Shown: positions 11,478 to 20,015 of the stretch, piece after piece
Layout: each line of letters starts with the position of its first letter
Position numbering within the stretch: position 1 is the stretch's first letter
Origin: Methylobacterium sp. J-090
Lineage (GTDB): Bacteria; Pseudomonadota; Alphaproteobacteria; Rhizobiales; Beijerinckiaceae
Length of the DNA: 64,000 nt
Direction of reading: 5' to 3'
Assembly: GCF_022829345.1 (NCBI RefSeq)
Contig: NZ_JAKSXV010000096.1
Coordinates: forward strand, 186,001 to 250,000
Notes under the pieces: generated by a model
Seen by the model: the letters and a program-made list of their open reading frames with translations, nothing else
Told to the model about the DNA's origin: nothing
The model's database searches: none
Program-made: the position numbers and the translations under genes

Positions 11478-11798
11478 ATGGCTTTTCGTCACCCCACGTT
11501 GCGTCGACGCAGCCGCCGCTTCGCCGCCGGTCTCGCCCTCGCGATCGGTCTCAATGCGGCGGGCGCCCAGGCGATGCCGTTCCCGGATTTCGCTCCGCAA
11601 TCCAGTGTCGTCCCCGTGCATGATCACGATGGCTACGGCGATCGCGGCTACGGACACGGCCATCATTACCGTCGCGGACCCGATCGCGGTTGGGATGGCG
11701 GCCACCGCGGCTGGGACTACGATCGGGGCCATGGCCGGCGCGGTTGGGGCCATCACCACCACCACCACGGCCGAGATCGCGGATATTATCCGTACTGA
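11478..11798 (+). CDS. Exported His/Gly/Arg/Tyr-rich protein with a native hexahistidine
   Basis: A 106-residue protein with a signal peptide (hydrophobic FAAGLALAIGLNAAGAQA, cleavage near residue 32). The mature part is almost entirely His, Gly, Asp, Arg, Tyr and Trp. It includes six consecutive histidines (about residues 93-98) and scattered HxH pairs (HDHD, HGHH), followed by a YYPY end. The composition suggests binding of Ni, Zn or Cu in the periplasm or at the surface, but no family is recognised. Its last 13 bp overlap the end of deoA on the opposite strand. Confidence 0.75.
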   Translation: MAFRHPTLRRRSRRFAAGLALAIGLNAAGAQAMPFPDFAPQSSVVPVHDHDGYGDRGYGHGHHYRRGPDRGWDGGHRGWDYDRGHGRRGWGHHHHHHGRDRGYYPY

Positions 11799-13111
11799 GA
11801 TCCAGTGATCCGGTCGCGCAATGGTGCGTTCGCCGCTCCCGGGGCCGGGCCGATCCGATAGGCGGCCCGTACGGCCGCCTCGGCGCGGTCCGCCGTCGCC
11901 GCATCGTGGGCGTGGATCACGGCGAGCGGCCGGTCGGGACCGACCGCTTCGCCGGCGCGCGCGAGACCGGTGAACCCTACGGCTGGGTCGATTTCGTCCT
12001 GCGGTCGCGTTCGGCCGCCGCCGAGACCTATGACGGCGAGACCGATGTCGCGGGTCGCCACGTGGGTGATGTAACCGGGCTCGGACAGTTCGATCGTCCG
12101 GATCACCGGCGCGGCGGCCAAGTGGGCTTGCGGGCGCTCGGCGAGGTCGGCCGGCCCCCCGAGCGCCGCGACCATGCGCGAAAAGCTTTCCAGGGCGCGT
12201 CCCGAATCCAGGGCCTGTTCCAAGCGCGCGCGGGCAGAGGGCAAATCCTCCGTGAGACCGCCGAGGACCAGCATCTCGGCGCCGAGTTCCACGGTGATGG
12301 CGTGGAATGCCGGCTCGCGTCCGCGCCCGGTGAGGTAGTCGAGGATGTAGGCCACCTCCAGGGCATTGCCGGCGACGGAGGCGAGGGGCGAATCCATGTC
12401 GGTGACCAGGGCCACGGTCTTCAGGCCGGCGCCGCCGGCGACGCCGACGATGGCCGCGCCCAGTCCGAGGGCTTCGTCGAGCCCCGCCATGAAGGCGCCC
12501 GAGCCGACCTTCACGTCCATCACCAGGCCGTCGAGGCCGGCGGCGAGCTTCTTCGACAAGATGGACGCCGTGATGAGATCGAGGGATTCCACCGTGCCGG
12601 TGACGTCCCGGATGGCGTAGAGGCGGGCATCCGCCGGCGCCAGTTCGGCCGTCTGTCCGATGATGGCGCAGCCGACTTGCGCGGTGACGCGGCGGAAGCG
12701 ATCCAGATCCGGACGTGCGTCGTAGCCGGGAATGGCGGCGAGCTTGTCCAGCGTTCCGCCCGTATGCCCGAGACCGCGGCCCGAAATCATCGGCACGTAG
12801 CCGCCGCAGGCCGCCACCATCGGCGCCAGGGCGAGGCTGACGGCGTCGCCGACGCCGCCGGTGGAGTGCTTGTCGAGGACGGGGCCGGGCAGGTCCCAGC
12901 TCAGCACCGTGCCCGATCGGGTCATCGCACGCGTGAGGGCGACGCGCTCGTCCAGGGACAATCCGCGGAAGAACACCGCCATGGCGAAGGCCGCCGCCTG
13001 TCCCTCCGTGACGCGGCCATCCGTAAGGCCCGCGATGAAATCGGAGATCCGGGACAAATCGAGTTCCTGGCCGTCGCGCTTGGCCCGGATGACTTCCTGC
13101 GGCAGCATCAT
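11786..13111 (-). CDS. deoA: Thymidine phosphorylase
   Basis: 441 residues. It splits thymidine or deoxyuridine into the base and 2-deoxyribose-1-phosphate. The N-terminal LPQEVIRAKRDGQEL, the phosphate/substrate motif DKHSTGGVGD and the SGRGLGHTGGTLDKL segment are diagnostic. It is the last gene of the cdd-punA-deoC-deoA operon, and its ATG overlaps the deoC stop (ATGA), so translation is probably coupled. The 3' end runs 13 bp into the convergent His-rich gene. Confidence 0.96.
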   Translation of the reverse strand: MMLPQEVIRAKRDGQELDLSRISDFIAGLTDGRVTEGQAAAFAMAVFFRGLSLDERVALTRAMTRSGTVLSWDLPGPVLDKHSTGGVGDAVSLALAPMVAACGGYVPMISGRGLGHTGGTLDKLAAIPGYDARPDLDRFRRVTAQVGCAIIGQTAELAPADARLYAIRDVTGTVESLDLITASILSKKLAAGLDGLVMDVKVGSGAFMAGLDEALGLGAAIVGVAGGAGLKTVALVTDMDSPLASVAGNALEVAYILDYLTGRGREPAFHAITVELGAEMLVLGGLTEDLPSARARLEQALDSGRALESFSRMVAALGGPADLAERPQAHLAAAPVIRTIELSEPGYITHVATRDIGLAVIGLGGGRTRPQDEIDPAVGFTGLARAGEAVGPDRPLAVIHAHDAATADRAEAAVRAAYRIGPAPGAANAPLRDRITGSQYG

Positions 13112-13836
13112 GCGGCGGGCTCCAGGGCGGCGAGGAGGGCGGCGTGCAGGCTGCTCGCGCCGATCCGGAAGGTCTTCGGGGTGGCCCAGTCGGGCCCCAT
13201 GATCCGGTCGGCCAGGGCGAGGTAGAGGGCGGCGTCCGCCACCGTCCTGATCCCGCCCGAGATCTTGAGGCCGTGCGTCCCGCCGGCGTCACGGATCGCG
13301 TCGAGCATGATCTCGACCGCCTCCGGCGTCGCCGAGACGGCTGTCTTGCCCGTCGAAGTCTTGATCATGTCGGCGCCCGCCGCGAGGGCCAAGCGGCTCG
13401 CCTGCGCGATGAGGGGCGGGGACTGGAGTATGCCCGTCTCCAGGATGACCTTGAGGCATGCCGTGCCACAGGCCTCGCGCACTTCCGCGACCATGGCGTG
13501 CGCCGGCTCCACGCGTCCTTCGCGAAGCGCGTCATAGGGCAGGACGAGGTCGATCTCGTCGGCGCCATCGCGTAGGGCGTCGCGCGTTTCCCGAACGGCT
13601 TCTTCGGCATCGTTCCCCCCGGCCGGGAAGTTGACCACCGTGGCGACCCTCACGCCCGATCCGGCGAGGAGGCCGGTCGATTGCGCAACGAACCGAGGCC
13701 AGACGCAGACGGCGGCGACTCCGCTGGCGCGGGCGGTCAGGCAGAGGGCCTCGATAGCGGCCCCGGTGCCCGTGTCGCTCAGATCGGTGAGGTCGAGGAG
13801 AGGCAGGGCACGCTGGGCCGTCGGGGAATCGGTCAT
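13108..13836 (-). CDS. deoC: Deoxyribose-phosphate aldolase
   Basis: 242 residues. It cleaves 2-deoxyribose-5-phosphate to acetaldehyde and glyceraldehyde-3-phosphate, feeding nucleoside sugar into central metabolism. The Schiff-base lysine is K159 in MIKTSTGK, and the second active-site lysine is K191 in LKISGGIRT. It overlaps punA and deoA by four bases each (ATGA), which shows tight translational coupling. No phosphopentomutase (deoB) is present in this operon. Confidence 0.95.
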   Translation of the reverse strand: MTDSPTAQRALPLLDLTDLSDTGTGAAIEALCLTARASGVAAVCVWPRFVAQSTGLLAGSGVRVATVVNFPAGGNDAEEAVRETRDALRDGADEIDLVLPYDALREGRVEPAHAMVAEVREACGTACLKVILETGILQSPPLIAQASRLALAAGADMIKTSTGKTAVSATPEAVEIMLDAIRDAGGTHGLKISGGIRTVADAALYLALADRIMGPDWATPKTFRIGASSLHAALLAALEPAA

Positions 13837-14660
13837 GCACGCGGCTCCGGCAGAAGGGTGACGAAAGCCTCGGCGAGGCGGGCGAGATCGGTGGCGGCGC
13901 GGGCCGCCACCGCCTTGGTCTCGCTGTGATGAGGGTCGCCGCCGCCGATCCCGGCGGCGAGGTTGGTGACGACGGACACGGCCGCGACGGGCAGGCCGAG
14001 AAAGCGGGCCAGGATGGTTTCCGGCACCGTCGACATGCCGACGAGATCGGCGCCGAGGCGGCCGGCCATGCCGATTTCGGCCGGCGTCTCGAAGCTCGGG
14101 CCGGAGAACCAGGCGTAGACGCCCTCGTGAAGGACCACACCGCAAGCGCGCGCCGCCACGTGGAGGAGACTTCGCAGATCGGCATCGTAGGCACCGACCA
14201 TCGGCACGAAACGTCCGTCGCCCGCCTCGCCGACGAGGGGGTTGAAGCCCGACAGATTGATGTGGTCGGTCAGCGCCACGAGGCTGCCCGGACCGGCCTC
14301 GGGGCGAAGCGACCCGGCGGCGTTGGTCAGCAGGAGGGCGTGGGCGCCGAGGGCCTCGGCAATGCTGAGTGGAACCCGCATCGCGGCGGCGTCCCCGGTC
14401 TCGTAGGCATGGGCGCGGCCCTCGAACACCAGCACGCGGCGCCCCCCGAGGCCGCCGGCATGGAGTGTCCCGCCATGACCGCTGACGCGCGGCGCCGGAA
14501 AGCCGGGAATCTCGCGGTAAGGCACCGAACACGCGTCCGTCAGGCGCTCCACCAGGGCGCCGAGGCCGGTGCCCGTGACGATGGCGCAGGCGAACGGACC
14601 GCCGAGCCCCCTGGCTCGCAGGTGATCGACGATCGCCGCGATCCTCGGGTCGTCAGGCAT
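13833..14660 (-). CDS. punA: Purine nucleoside phosphorylase
   Basis: 275 residues of the NP-I family, trimeric PunA type. The phosphate-binding site VTGTGLGAL, the GHGGTLHAG segment, the FSGPSFETPAEI stretch and VSVVTNLAAG are recognisable. It phosphorolyses inosine, guanosine and their deoxy forms to the free purine and (deoxy)ribose-1-phosphate. It sits between cdd (8-bp overlap) and deoC (4-bp overlap). Confidence 0.9.
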   Translation of the reverse strand: MPDDPRIAAIVDHLRARGLGGPFACAIVTGTGLGALVERLTDACSVPYREIPGFPAPRVSGHGGTLHAGGLGGRRVLVFEGRAHAYETGDAAAMRVPLSIAEALGAHALLLTNAAGSLRPEAGPGSLVALTDHINLSGFNPLVGEAGDGRFVPMVGAYDADLRSLLHVAARACGVVLHEGVYAWFSGPSFETPAEIGMAGRLGADLVGMSTVPETILARFLGLPVAAVSVVTNLAAGIGGGDPHHSETKAVAARAATDLARLAEAFVTLLPEPRA

Positions 14661-15060
14661 CGGTCAGGTTCTCCGGTCCGAACGAATTCGGGAGGAGCGC
14701 GCCGAGGGTAAAGCGGGCGCGAACTCCGTCGCCATCGGCCACGTGGATCATCGTTTCGGGCGCCGCGAATTCGCGGATGCGCTGTCGGCAGGCGCCGCAG
14801 GGCGTGACGAGGCCGGGTCCGGGACCGATCACCAGCATCTCGCGGATCGCCCGCCCGCCCTCCGCGATCATGGCAGCGATGGCGCCGGCCTCGGCGCAGG
14901 TGCCGACGGGATAGGCCGCATTCTCGACGTTGCAGCCGGCATGGACCCGGCCGTCCGCATCGCGCAGGGCGGCGCCGACGGCAAAGCGTGAATAGGGTGC
15001 GTAAGCCCGTGTGCGGGCGGTCCGCGCGGCGTCGAACAGGCTCTGGAGATCAGGGTCCAT
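14653..15060 (-). CDS. cdd: Cytidine deaminase
   Basis: 135 residues, the short tetrameric form. It deaminates cytidine and deoxycytidine to uridine and deoxyuridine. The zinc site is present as TCAEAGAI (Cys ligand and catalytic Glu) and PCGACRQ, with CNVENAAYP just before. It is the first gene of the nucleoside-salvage operon and supplies deoxyuridine to deoA downstream. Confidence 0.96.
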   Translation of the reverse strand: MDPDLQSLFDAARTARTRAYAPYSRFAVGAALRDADGRVHAGCNVENAAYPVGTCAEAGAIAAMIAEGGRAIREMLVIGPGPGLVTPCGACRQRIREFAAPETMIHVADGDGVRARFTLGALLPNSFGPENLTDA

Positions 15061-15132
15061 GCGCGATCATTGGCACCGATGGCGGAGCCCTGTCGAGGGA
15101 TCATCGATAGCGCGCCTCCCGCCTCCGGGAGC

Positions 15133-15161
15133 ATCGTCCCGGAGATCGCATCCGGGACGAT
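15133..15161. other. Inverted repeat upstream of cdd
   Basis: ATCGTCCCGG (15133-15142) and CCGGGACGAT (15152-15161) form a perfect 10-bp inverted repeat with a nine-base spacer. It lies between the divergent cdd operon and the DUF2093 gene. It could be a hairpin or a regulator site; nothing further can be said from sequence alone. Confidence 0.4.
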
Positions 15162-15267
15162 GTCCTCGGTCTTCGGGATGACATCGGCTTTGTCGGAAAG
15201 CCGGTATCCACCTTTCGGGCCGATGCGCTAAGACGCGAAGGATGATGGGGCCGAAGGGGCTGGGACG

Positions 15268-15489
15268 ATGCTGGGACGGTTTGAGCGGAGCGCCTCGGGC
15301 GAGGCGACGGTGGAGTACGGCGACGGCACCATGCGGGTGGTGAAGCCGGGCCGTTTCGTGCGCTGCGCCGTGACGGGCGCCCCCATCGAACTCGATGCCC
15401 TGCGCTACTGGAGCGCCGTGTACCAGGAGGCCTATGCCACGCCGGAGGCGGTGATGCAGCGCCTGCGCGAACGTGCCGTCGAGGTCTGA
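15268..15489 (+). CDS. DUF2093 family protein
   Basis: A 73-residue protein matching the short alphaproteobacterial DUF2093 family: GEATVEYGDGTMRVVKPGRFVRCAVTG near the start, then IELDALRYWSVxxQE-like (here LDALRYWSAVYQEAYA). The function is unknown. It reads away from the cdd operon. Confidence 0.85.
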   Translation: MLGRFERSASGEATVEYGDGTMRVVKPGRFVRCAVTGAPIELDALRYWSAVYQEAYATPEAVMQRLRERAVEV

Positions 15490-15584
15490 ACTTCACCGCG
15501 GCTTCGTGGAAAACAACTCGCCCGCCGCACGCCGGGATGGATTTGCGGGGTAGAGGGCCTCCACGAGCCGGCGACGGGGGGCCG

Positions 15585-15911
15585 TCATCCCCCGTCCAAG
15601 GCGGCCGGTGCCACGGTCCGCCACGCTGCGAGCAGCGCCTCACGCAGCACCGTTTCGTCCACGTCCCACAAGTCGAGGTTGGTCCAGCCGCGCCGACCCC
15701 ATGCGCCCGGAACCGGGGCGAACAGATCCGGTGCGTCCGCTACGACCCGTGCCTGATCGGCCGGCGTGAGCTTCAGCACGACCCGTTCCTCTTCCACCCA
15801 CAGGGTGGCGAAGATTCGGCCGCAGAGGCGAAAGTCGGGATGTCCCTGATGCGCCGCCTCGACGACTTCAGGAAGTAAGAGAGCGAGGGCTCGAACATCG
15901 TCGGGGCGCAT
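15585..15911 (-). CDS. MmcQ/YjbR family DNA-binding-like protein
   Basis: A 108-residue protein with the family layout (VRALALLLPEVVEAAHQGHPDFRL, IFATLWVEEERVVLKL, WTNLDLWDVDETVLREALLAAWR). YjbR-fold proteins have a MotA-C-like fold proposed to bind nucleic acid; no function is established. It converges on the DUF2093 gene with about 95 bp between them. Confidence 0.82.
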   Translation of the reverse strand: MRPDDVRALALLLPEVVEAAHQGHPDFRLCGRIFATLWVEEERVVLKLTPADQARVVADAPDLFAPVPGAWGRRGWTNLDLWDVDETVLREALLAAWRTVAPAALDGG

Positions 15912-16028
15912 CGTCCAACATCTCTACGTGCACTCGGACGGATGCACGGGGGGGGACCGGCCGGCCGCGTCGTTCGGGGCATCGGCTCCGCTTCGACTTG
16001 TATCGAAACGACATGGCAAGGATAACTT

Positions 16029-16038
16029 TTAACGTTAA
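16029..16038. promoter_or_regulatory. TTAACGTTAA palindrome upstream of the first beta-barrel gene
   Basis: A perfect ten-base AT-rich palindrome about 95 bp before the outer-membrane protein start, inside a short AT-rich patch of otherwise GC-rich DNA. This is a plausible promoter or operator position; no specific regulator is assigned. Confidence 0.3.
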
Positions 16039-16130
16039 GCCTGATTTAACCCACTCGGGCGATGGTGTGATCGTCATCCGAGCCGGCGCCTCTCGCTCCC
16101 GGCAAACGGTCGAGTGAAGGACTGAATCCC

Positions 16131-17003
16131 ATGCGCCGCTCCAAGCTGAATGCCTTGGTGCGCTCGTTCACGCTCCTTGCGAGCGTGGGAGCGCCCTGCC
16201 TCGGATACGCCGCCGATCTGCTTCCCCCCCTGCCGCCCGAGCCGCTGCCCCCGCCCATCGAGATCGGCGGCGGCTGGTACCTGCGCGGCGATGTCGGTGT
16301 GGGTTCCGCGAGCTACGACAAGGTCGTCACCACCGTTCCGGGCAAGTCCCTGCCGCCGGCCTACGAGATCCACCAGAAGAGCATGGGCGACCAGTTCTTC
16401 GCGGGCGGCGGCGTCGGCTACCAGTTCAACGGCTTCCTTCGCGGTGACATCACCGGTGAGTACCGGGGGGGTAGCCGCTTCTCCTTCCTCGAGAAGTTCG
16501 ACCTGCCCTACGGCAACGGCGTTCCGGCCAAGGGCCTGGACTTCGATCAGGGCCACCTCTCGACGGTGGTCGCCATGGCCAACGGCTACGTCGACCTCGG
16601 CACCTGGTACGGCGTGACGCCCTTCCTCGGCGCGGGCGTCGGCTCGGCCTTCCATACGGTCAGCGGCTTCAACGATACCGGTGCCGGCTCGGCCGCCGGC
16701 GGCTTCGGCATCGCCGCCACCAAGCGCACCACCAATCTCGCCTGGGCCGCCATGGCCGGCCTCGGCTACAGCGTCACGCCGAACCTCAAGCTCGAAATCG
16801 GCTACCGCTACATGAACCTCGGCCATGTCGGCACCGGCCCGGTGACCTGCTTCAACGACCCGGGCTGCGGCGGCGCTTCGTACAGACTCAAGGAGATCAC
16901 CTCCCACGACGTCCGCATCGGCATGCGCTGGATGCTCGGCGGTATCGTCGCCGCGCCGGTGATCGCCGACTATCAGCCCGCGCCGATCATCCGCAAGTAT
17001 TGA
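16131..17003 (+). CDS. Outer-membrane beta-barrel protein (Omp25/RopB-like), copy 1
   Basis: 290 residues with a signal peptide ending near GYA-ADLLPP (about residue 28), a short proline-rich segment and then alternating amphipathic strands (GGWYLRGDVGVGSASYD, GGVGYQFNGFLRGDITGEYR, LGYSVTPNLKLEIGYRYMNLG). The last strand (DVRIGMRWML) fits an 8-stranded OmpA-like barrel of the kind called Omp25/RopB in Rhizobiales. It probably stabilises the envelope. It is the first of three tandem barrels and has a strong terminator. Confidence 0.85.
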   Translation: MRRSKLNALVRSFTLLASVGAPCLGYAADLLPPLPPEPLPPPIEIGGGWYLRGDVGVGSASYDKVVTTVPGKSLPPAYEIHQKSMGDQFFAGGGVGYQFNGFLRGDITGEYRGGSRFSFLEKFDLPYGNGVPAKGLDFDQGHLSTVVAMANGYVDLGTWYGVTPFLGAGVGSAFHTVSGFNDTGAGSAAGGFGIAATKRTTNLAWAAMAGLGYSVTPNLKLEIGYRYMNLGHVGTGPVTCFNDPGCGGASYRLKEITSHDVRIGMRWMLGGIVAAPVIADYQPAPIIRKY

Positions 17004-17019
17004 GCTCAATCACAGCAAC

Positions 17020-17053
17020 AAAGCGGCGCGAACCCTCGGGTTCGCGCCGCTTT
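17020..17053 (+). terminator. Strong intrinsic terminator after barrel gene 1
   Basis: A perfect 16-bp inverted repeat (17020-17035 with 17038-17053) spanning AAAGCGGCG and CGCCGCTTT at its ends, followed by CGTTTCC. It lies 16 bases after the stop codon. Confidence 0.85.
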
Positions 17054-17100
17054 CGTTTCCCGAATAGCGATATCGATCATCTTATTTCCTAATTCCTATC

Positions 17101-17123
17101 AAGCTTAACTCGATCATAAGCTT
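17101..17123. promoter_or_regulatory. AAGCTTA / TAAGCTT inverted repeat before barrel gene 2
   Basis: Two 7-bp arms (17101-17107 and 17117-17123) with a nine-base spacer lie in an AT-rich stretch about 95 bp before the next beta-barrel start. It could be an operator for this porin gene; the regulator is unknown. Confidence 0.35.
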
Positions 17124-17215
17124 ACTGGCGGATACTCTTCGACTATGGAGCATGCACGACGGGCACTTGGGTGTCACGACGACCCGCTCCAAGCATAGGG
17201 GGTTCCGGAGGCGAC

Positions 17216-18082
17216 ATGACGAGACATAGCTGCCGCGCGCGTTCGGCCCGCACCCTGGCCGTCGCGGCCATGAGCCTGACCGCCCTTCCCACACTCGCCC
17301 CCGCCTGGGCCGCCGACCTGCTGCCTCCCCCGCCCGCGCCGGTGCCCGTGGAAATCGGCAGCGGCTGGTACCTGCGCGCCGATTTCACCGAAAGCTTCTT
17401 TCTGCGCCCCACGGATGCGACGCTGCCCGATCCCAATGATCCGGGCATGCCGCCCCTCGTCCGGCGGACCCTCGGCCATGAGCCGGCCTACGGCGGCGGT
17501 GTCGGTTACCGCATCAACACCTGGCTGCGGGTGGACGCCACCGTCGACCAGCGCCTCGCCGCGGATTACAGCGCCTACTCGTCGCGGAGCAACTTCGCCA
17601 CGGGCTACAATGTCGAGGCCGGCCGCCTCGGCGTGCTCACGGGCCTCGTCAACGTCTATGCCGATCTCGGCACCTGGTGGGGCCTGACGCCGTACATCGG
17701 CGGCGGCCTCGGCTTCGCCCAGAAGGAGTTTCGACGGGGCTACACCCAGACGACCTGCCTCGTCGACGCCTGCGACGGGGGGGCCGGCACGGGTGCCCGC
17801 CCCGGCGTGATACGCCCCAACCGCTCCGTCACCAGCCTCGCCTGGTCCCTCACGGGGGGCGTCTCCTACGCCCTCGGGGCCGGCTTCAGTCTGGATGCGA
17901 GTTATCGCTACATCGATCTCGGCCGCGCCAAGTCGGGCCTCGACACCTACGGCTTCGGCAGCCGCCTGAAGGATCTGGCCGCCAACGAGGTCCGCGTCGG
18001 GCTGCGCTACGCCTTCACGGACGGGTTCGCGGGTGCGCACGGCATGCCCACGGTATGGAGCAGCGGGAACCCCTACGAATAG
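17216..18082 (+). CDS. Outer-membrane beta-barrel protein, copy 2
   Basis: 288 residues with a signal peptide (cleavage near APAWA-ADLLPP, residue 32-33). The organisation matches copy 1: a proline-rich linker, GSGWYLRADFTESFF, LGTWWGLTPYIGGGLGF, FSLDASYRYIDLG and a terminal NEVRVGLRYAF strand. It is clearly a paralogue of the preceding gene but has its own upstream region. The ATG at 17216 with GGAGG six bases away is preferred to 17171. Confidence 0.85.
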   Translation: MTRHSCRARSARTLAVAAMSLTALPTLAPAWAADLLPPPPAPVPVEIGSGWYLRADFTESFFLRPTDATLPDPNDPGMPPLVRRTLGHEPAYGGGVGYRINTWLRVDATVDQRLAADYSAYSSRSNFATGYNVEAGRLGVLTGLVNVYADLGTWWGLTPYIGGGLGFAQKEFRRGYTQTTCLVDACDGGAGTGARPGVIRPNRSVTSLAWSLTGGVSYALGAGFSLDASYRYIDLGRAKSGLDTYGFGSRLKDLAANEVRVGLRYAFTDGFAGAHGMPTVWSSGNPYE

Positions 18083-18187
18083 GGCCCCGACCCATCTGGA
18101 GCAACGGACTATTAAGGTTACTCAAGTACACATCTGTCAACGGGCTCAGTAAAGACCAGTCGGGCTGGCGCCTTGAGGACGACATCG

Positions 18188-19096
18188 ATGCGGACCCTGA
18201 CCCTCGCGCTCCTGACGACCCTGACGCTCGGTGCCGTCACCGGCGCACACGCGGCGGACCTCGACTACGGTGTCCTGCGCGGCCCCGACTACGAGCCGGA
18301 GGCGCCGCTGATCGACTGGAACGGCATCTACTTCGGCGGGCATGGCGGCTATACGTCGGCAGCTATGGGATTCGCCAACAGCTTCCAGCCCCTGGTTGCC
18401 AATGCCCTGCGGGCAACGACCGCCGAGACCGTTCTCGGGGCATCGACTCTGCTCTCACCGCAGGCTGTGCGTGTCGGAGGAGCGAGCTACGGCGCGTTCG
18501 CCGGCTTCAACTACCAGTTCGACGAGACCGTCGTCGGCGTCGAAGTCGATTACACCCGTTTCGAGCGCGGTGGGACAACGACGGACGCCATCGGACGCTT
18601 CAAGACGACCGGAGACGGGTTCTTGGAAACCGTCTCCCTGAGCGGCTTGGCATCGACGCGGATTGAGGATTACGGCACCATCCGCGCACGCGGCGGCTGG
18701 GCTTTCGGCAACCTGCTCCCGTTCGTGACCGGAGGTCTCGCAATCGGTCGCGCGCAGGTTGTCGATCGCGTCTCGATCAATGATTACGGCTACGACCAAG
18801 CCACCTACAAGGCGAATGTCGCCCTCACCACGGGCCAGCCGGCTTACGTGAACAATTTCGGTTACGCGTCCTTCAACCAGACTAATCCAGCCAACAGCCG
18901 GGTTGCCGCGCCGACAATCGTTGGGCGAACCACGACGAAAGTCGTCGGGGGCGTGACCCTCGGCGCCGGCATCGAATACGCTCTCACGCAGAACATCCTT
19001 CTACGCGGCGAGTACCAATATGTTCTGTTCAACGATTTCGACGGACACAAGGTGAATCTCAACACCGTGCGCGGTGGCGCGGCCGTGAAGTTCTGA
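18188..19096 (+). CDS. Outer-membrane porin-family protein, copy 3
   Basis: 302 residues with signal peptide MRTLTLALLTTLTLGAVTGAHA, then ADLDYG, a periplasmic segment and barrel strands (GIYFGGHGGYTSAAMGF, GAFAGFNYQFDETVVGVEVDYTRF, GVTLGAGIEYALTQNILLRGEYQYVLF). The last residue is Phe (GGAAVKF), the classical outer-membrane insertion signal. This layout is the Omp31/porin group, more distant from copies 1 and 2. ATG 18188 has GAGG upstream and is preferred over TTG 18173. Confidence 0.85.
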   Translation: MRTLTLALLTTLTLGAVTGAHAADLDYGVLRGPDYEPEAPLIDWNGIYFGGHGGYTSAAMGFANSFQPLVANALRATTAETVLGASTLLSPQAVRVGGASYGAFAGFNYQFDETVVGVEVDYTRFERGGTTTDAIGRFKTTGDGFLETVSLSGLASTRIEDYGTIRARGGWAFGNLLPFVTGGLAIGRAQVVDRVSINDYGYDQATYKANVALTTGQPAYVNNFGYASFNQTNPANSRVAAPTIVGRTTTKVVGGVTLGAGIEYALTQNILLRGEYQYVLFNDFDGHKVNLNTVRGGAAVKF

Positions 19097-19238
19097 TCGG
19101 TCTCGCCCCCGCGACCCCCCGTCCAACGCCCGAGGCGACGGGGCGCGAGCGGGATCCCTACGGCTGTGCGCGCTCCCGTCGGGGTCGAGGATGCGTGATG
19201 CGGCCGCACGACCTCCATCGCAGACGGAACGCCAGAGC

Positions 19239-19460
19239 ATGATCCGACGCCTTCTCATCGCCGGCCTGTCCTTCGGCGGTTTGTTCGCCGCCGGCTTCGC
19301 GGCCCAAGCGGGGGGCGATCCGCGCCACCGCCCGCTGCCGCCACCGGAGGTCGCCTACCGCGACCCCCGCTACCTGCCGCCGCCCCCGCCTGTGCCCGTC
19401 GCGCGGGTGCCGCGCTCCTTGAACCTGCCGCTCTACAACGAGCCGCCGCGGCGGTTCTGA
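19239..19460 (+). CDS. Small exported proline-rich protein
   Basis: A 73-residue protein: signal peptide MIRRLLIAGLSFGGLFAAGFAAQA, then a mature part dominated by Pro, Arg and Tyr (PLPPPEVAYRDPRYLPPPPPVP). No family is recognised. The ATG at 19239 directly precedes the signal peptide and is chosen over 19191. Its 3' end converges on the HNH gene with a six-base gap. Confidence 0.6.
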   Translation: MIRRLLIAGLSFGGLFAAGFAAQAGGDPRHRPLPPPEVAYRDPRYLPPPPPVPVARVPRSLNLPLYNEPPRRF

Positions 19461-19466
19461 GTCTGA

Positions 19467-20015
19467 TCAGCTCTCCAGTTCGGAATCCCAGTAGAGGTAA
19501 TCCACCCAGGTGTGGTGGTACTGCCGGTGGTCGAATTCCGGCTGGCGGCGGTGCAGCTCATGCCGGGTCGGGCGGTGCGGCTCGTGCAGCAGCGGCATCT
19601 CGGCCTCGGCCGGCGTACGGTTGGCCTTGCGCAGGTTGCATGGCGAGCAGGCCGCGACCACGTTCTCCCAGCTCGACAGGCCGCCGCGCGAGCGCGGCAC
19701 GACGTGGTCGAAGGTCAGGCCGCCGGATGGCAGGCGCAGGCCGCAATATTGGCACGAGAACGTATCGCGCAGATAGATGTTGTAGCGGGTGAACGCCGGG
19801 CTGCGCGCCAGGGTCACGTAGCTCTTGAGGGCGACGACGCTCGGCACCTTCAGGGACCGGCTCGGGCTGCGCGCCTCGACATCGTAGTTCGCCACCAGGG
19901 TGACGCGATCGAGGAACAGGGCGGTGAAGGCGTCCTTCCAGGACCACAGCGAGAGCGGATTGTACGACAGCGGCCGGTAATCGGCGTTCAGCACGAGCGT
20001 TTGGAGATCCAGCAT
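19467..20015 (-). CDS. HNH endonuclease family protein
   Basis: 182 residues. The C-terminal half is a zinc-ribbon HNH domain: CQYCGLRLPSGGLTFDHVVPRSRGG then NVVAACSPCNLRKANRTP, with four zinc cysteines and the DH and N catalytic positions. The N-terminus LQTLVLNADYRPLSYNPLSLWSWKDA is the conserved start of a widespread alphaproteobacterial HNH group with no assigned role. The ATG at 20015 has GAGAGGGG upstream and is preferred over 20042. Confidence 0.88.
   Translation of the reverse strand: MLDLQTLVLNADYRPLSYNPLSLWSWKDAFTALFLDRVTLVANYDVEARSPSRSLKVPSVVALKSYVTLARSPAFTRYNIYLRDTFSCQYCGLRLPSGGLTFDHVVPRSRGGLSSWENVVAACSPCNLRKANRTPAEAEMPLLHEPHRPTRHELHRRQPEFDHRQYHHTWVDYLYWDSELES

Noticed and set aside
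11478..11798. Hexahistidine as a cloning tag or vector sequence
   Set aside because: It lies inside a native-looking GC-rich gene with a signal peptide, a His/Gly-rich context and normal chromosomal neighbours.
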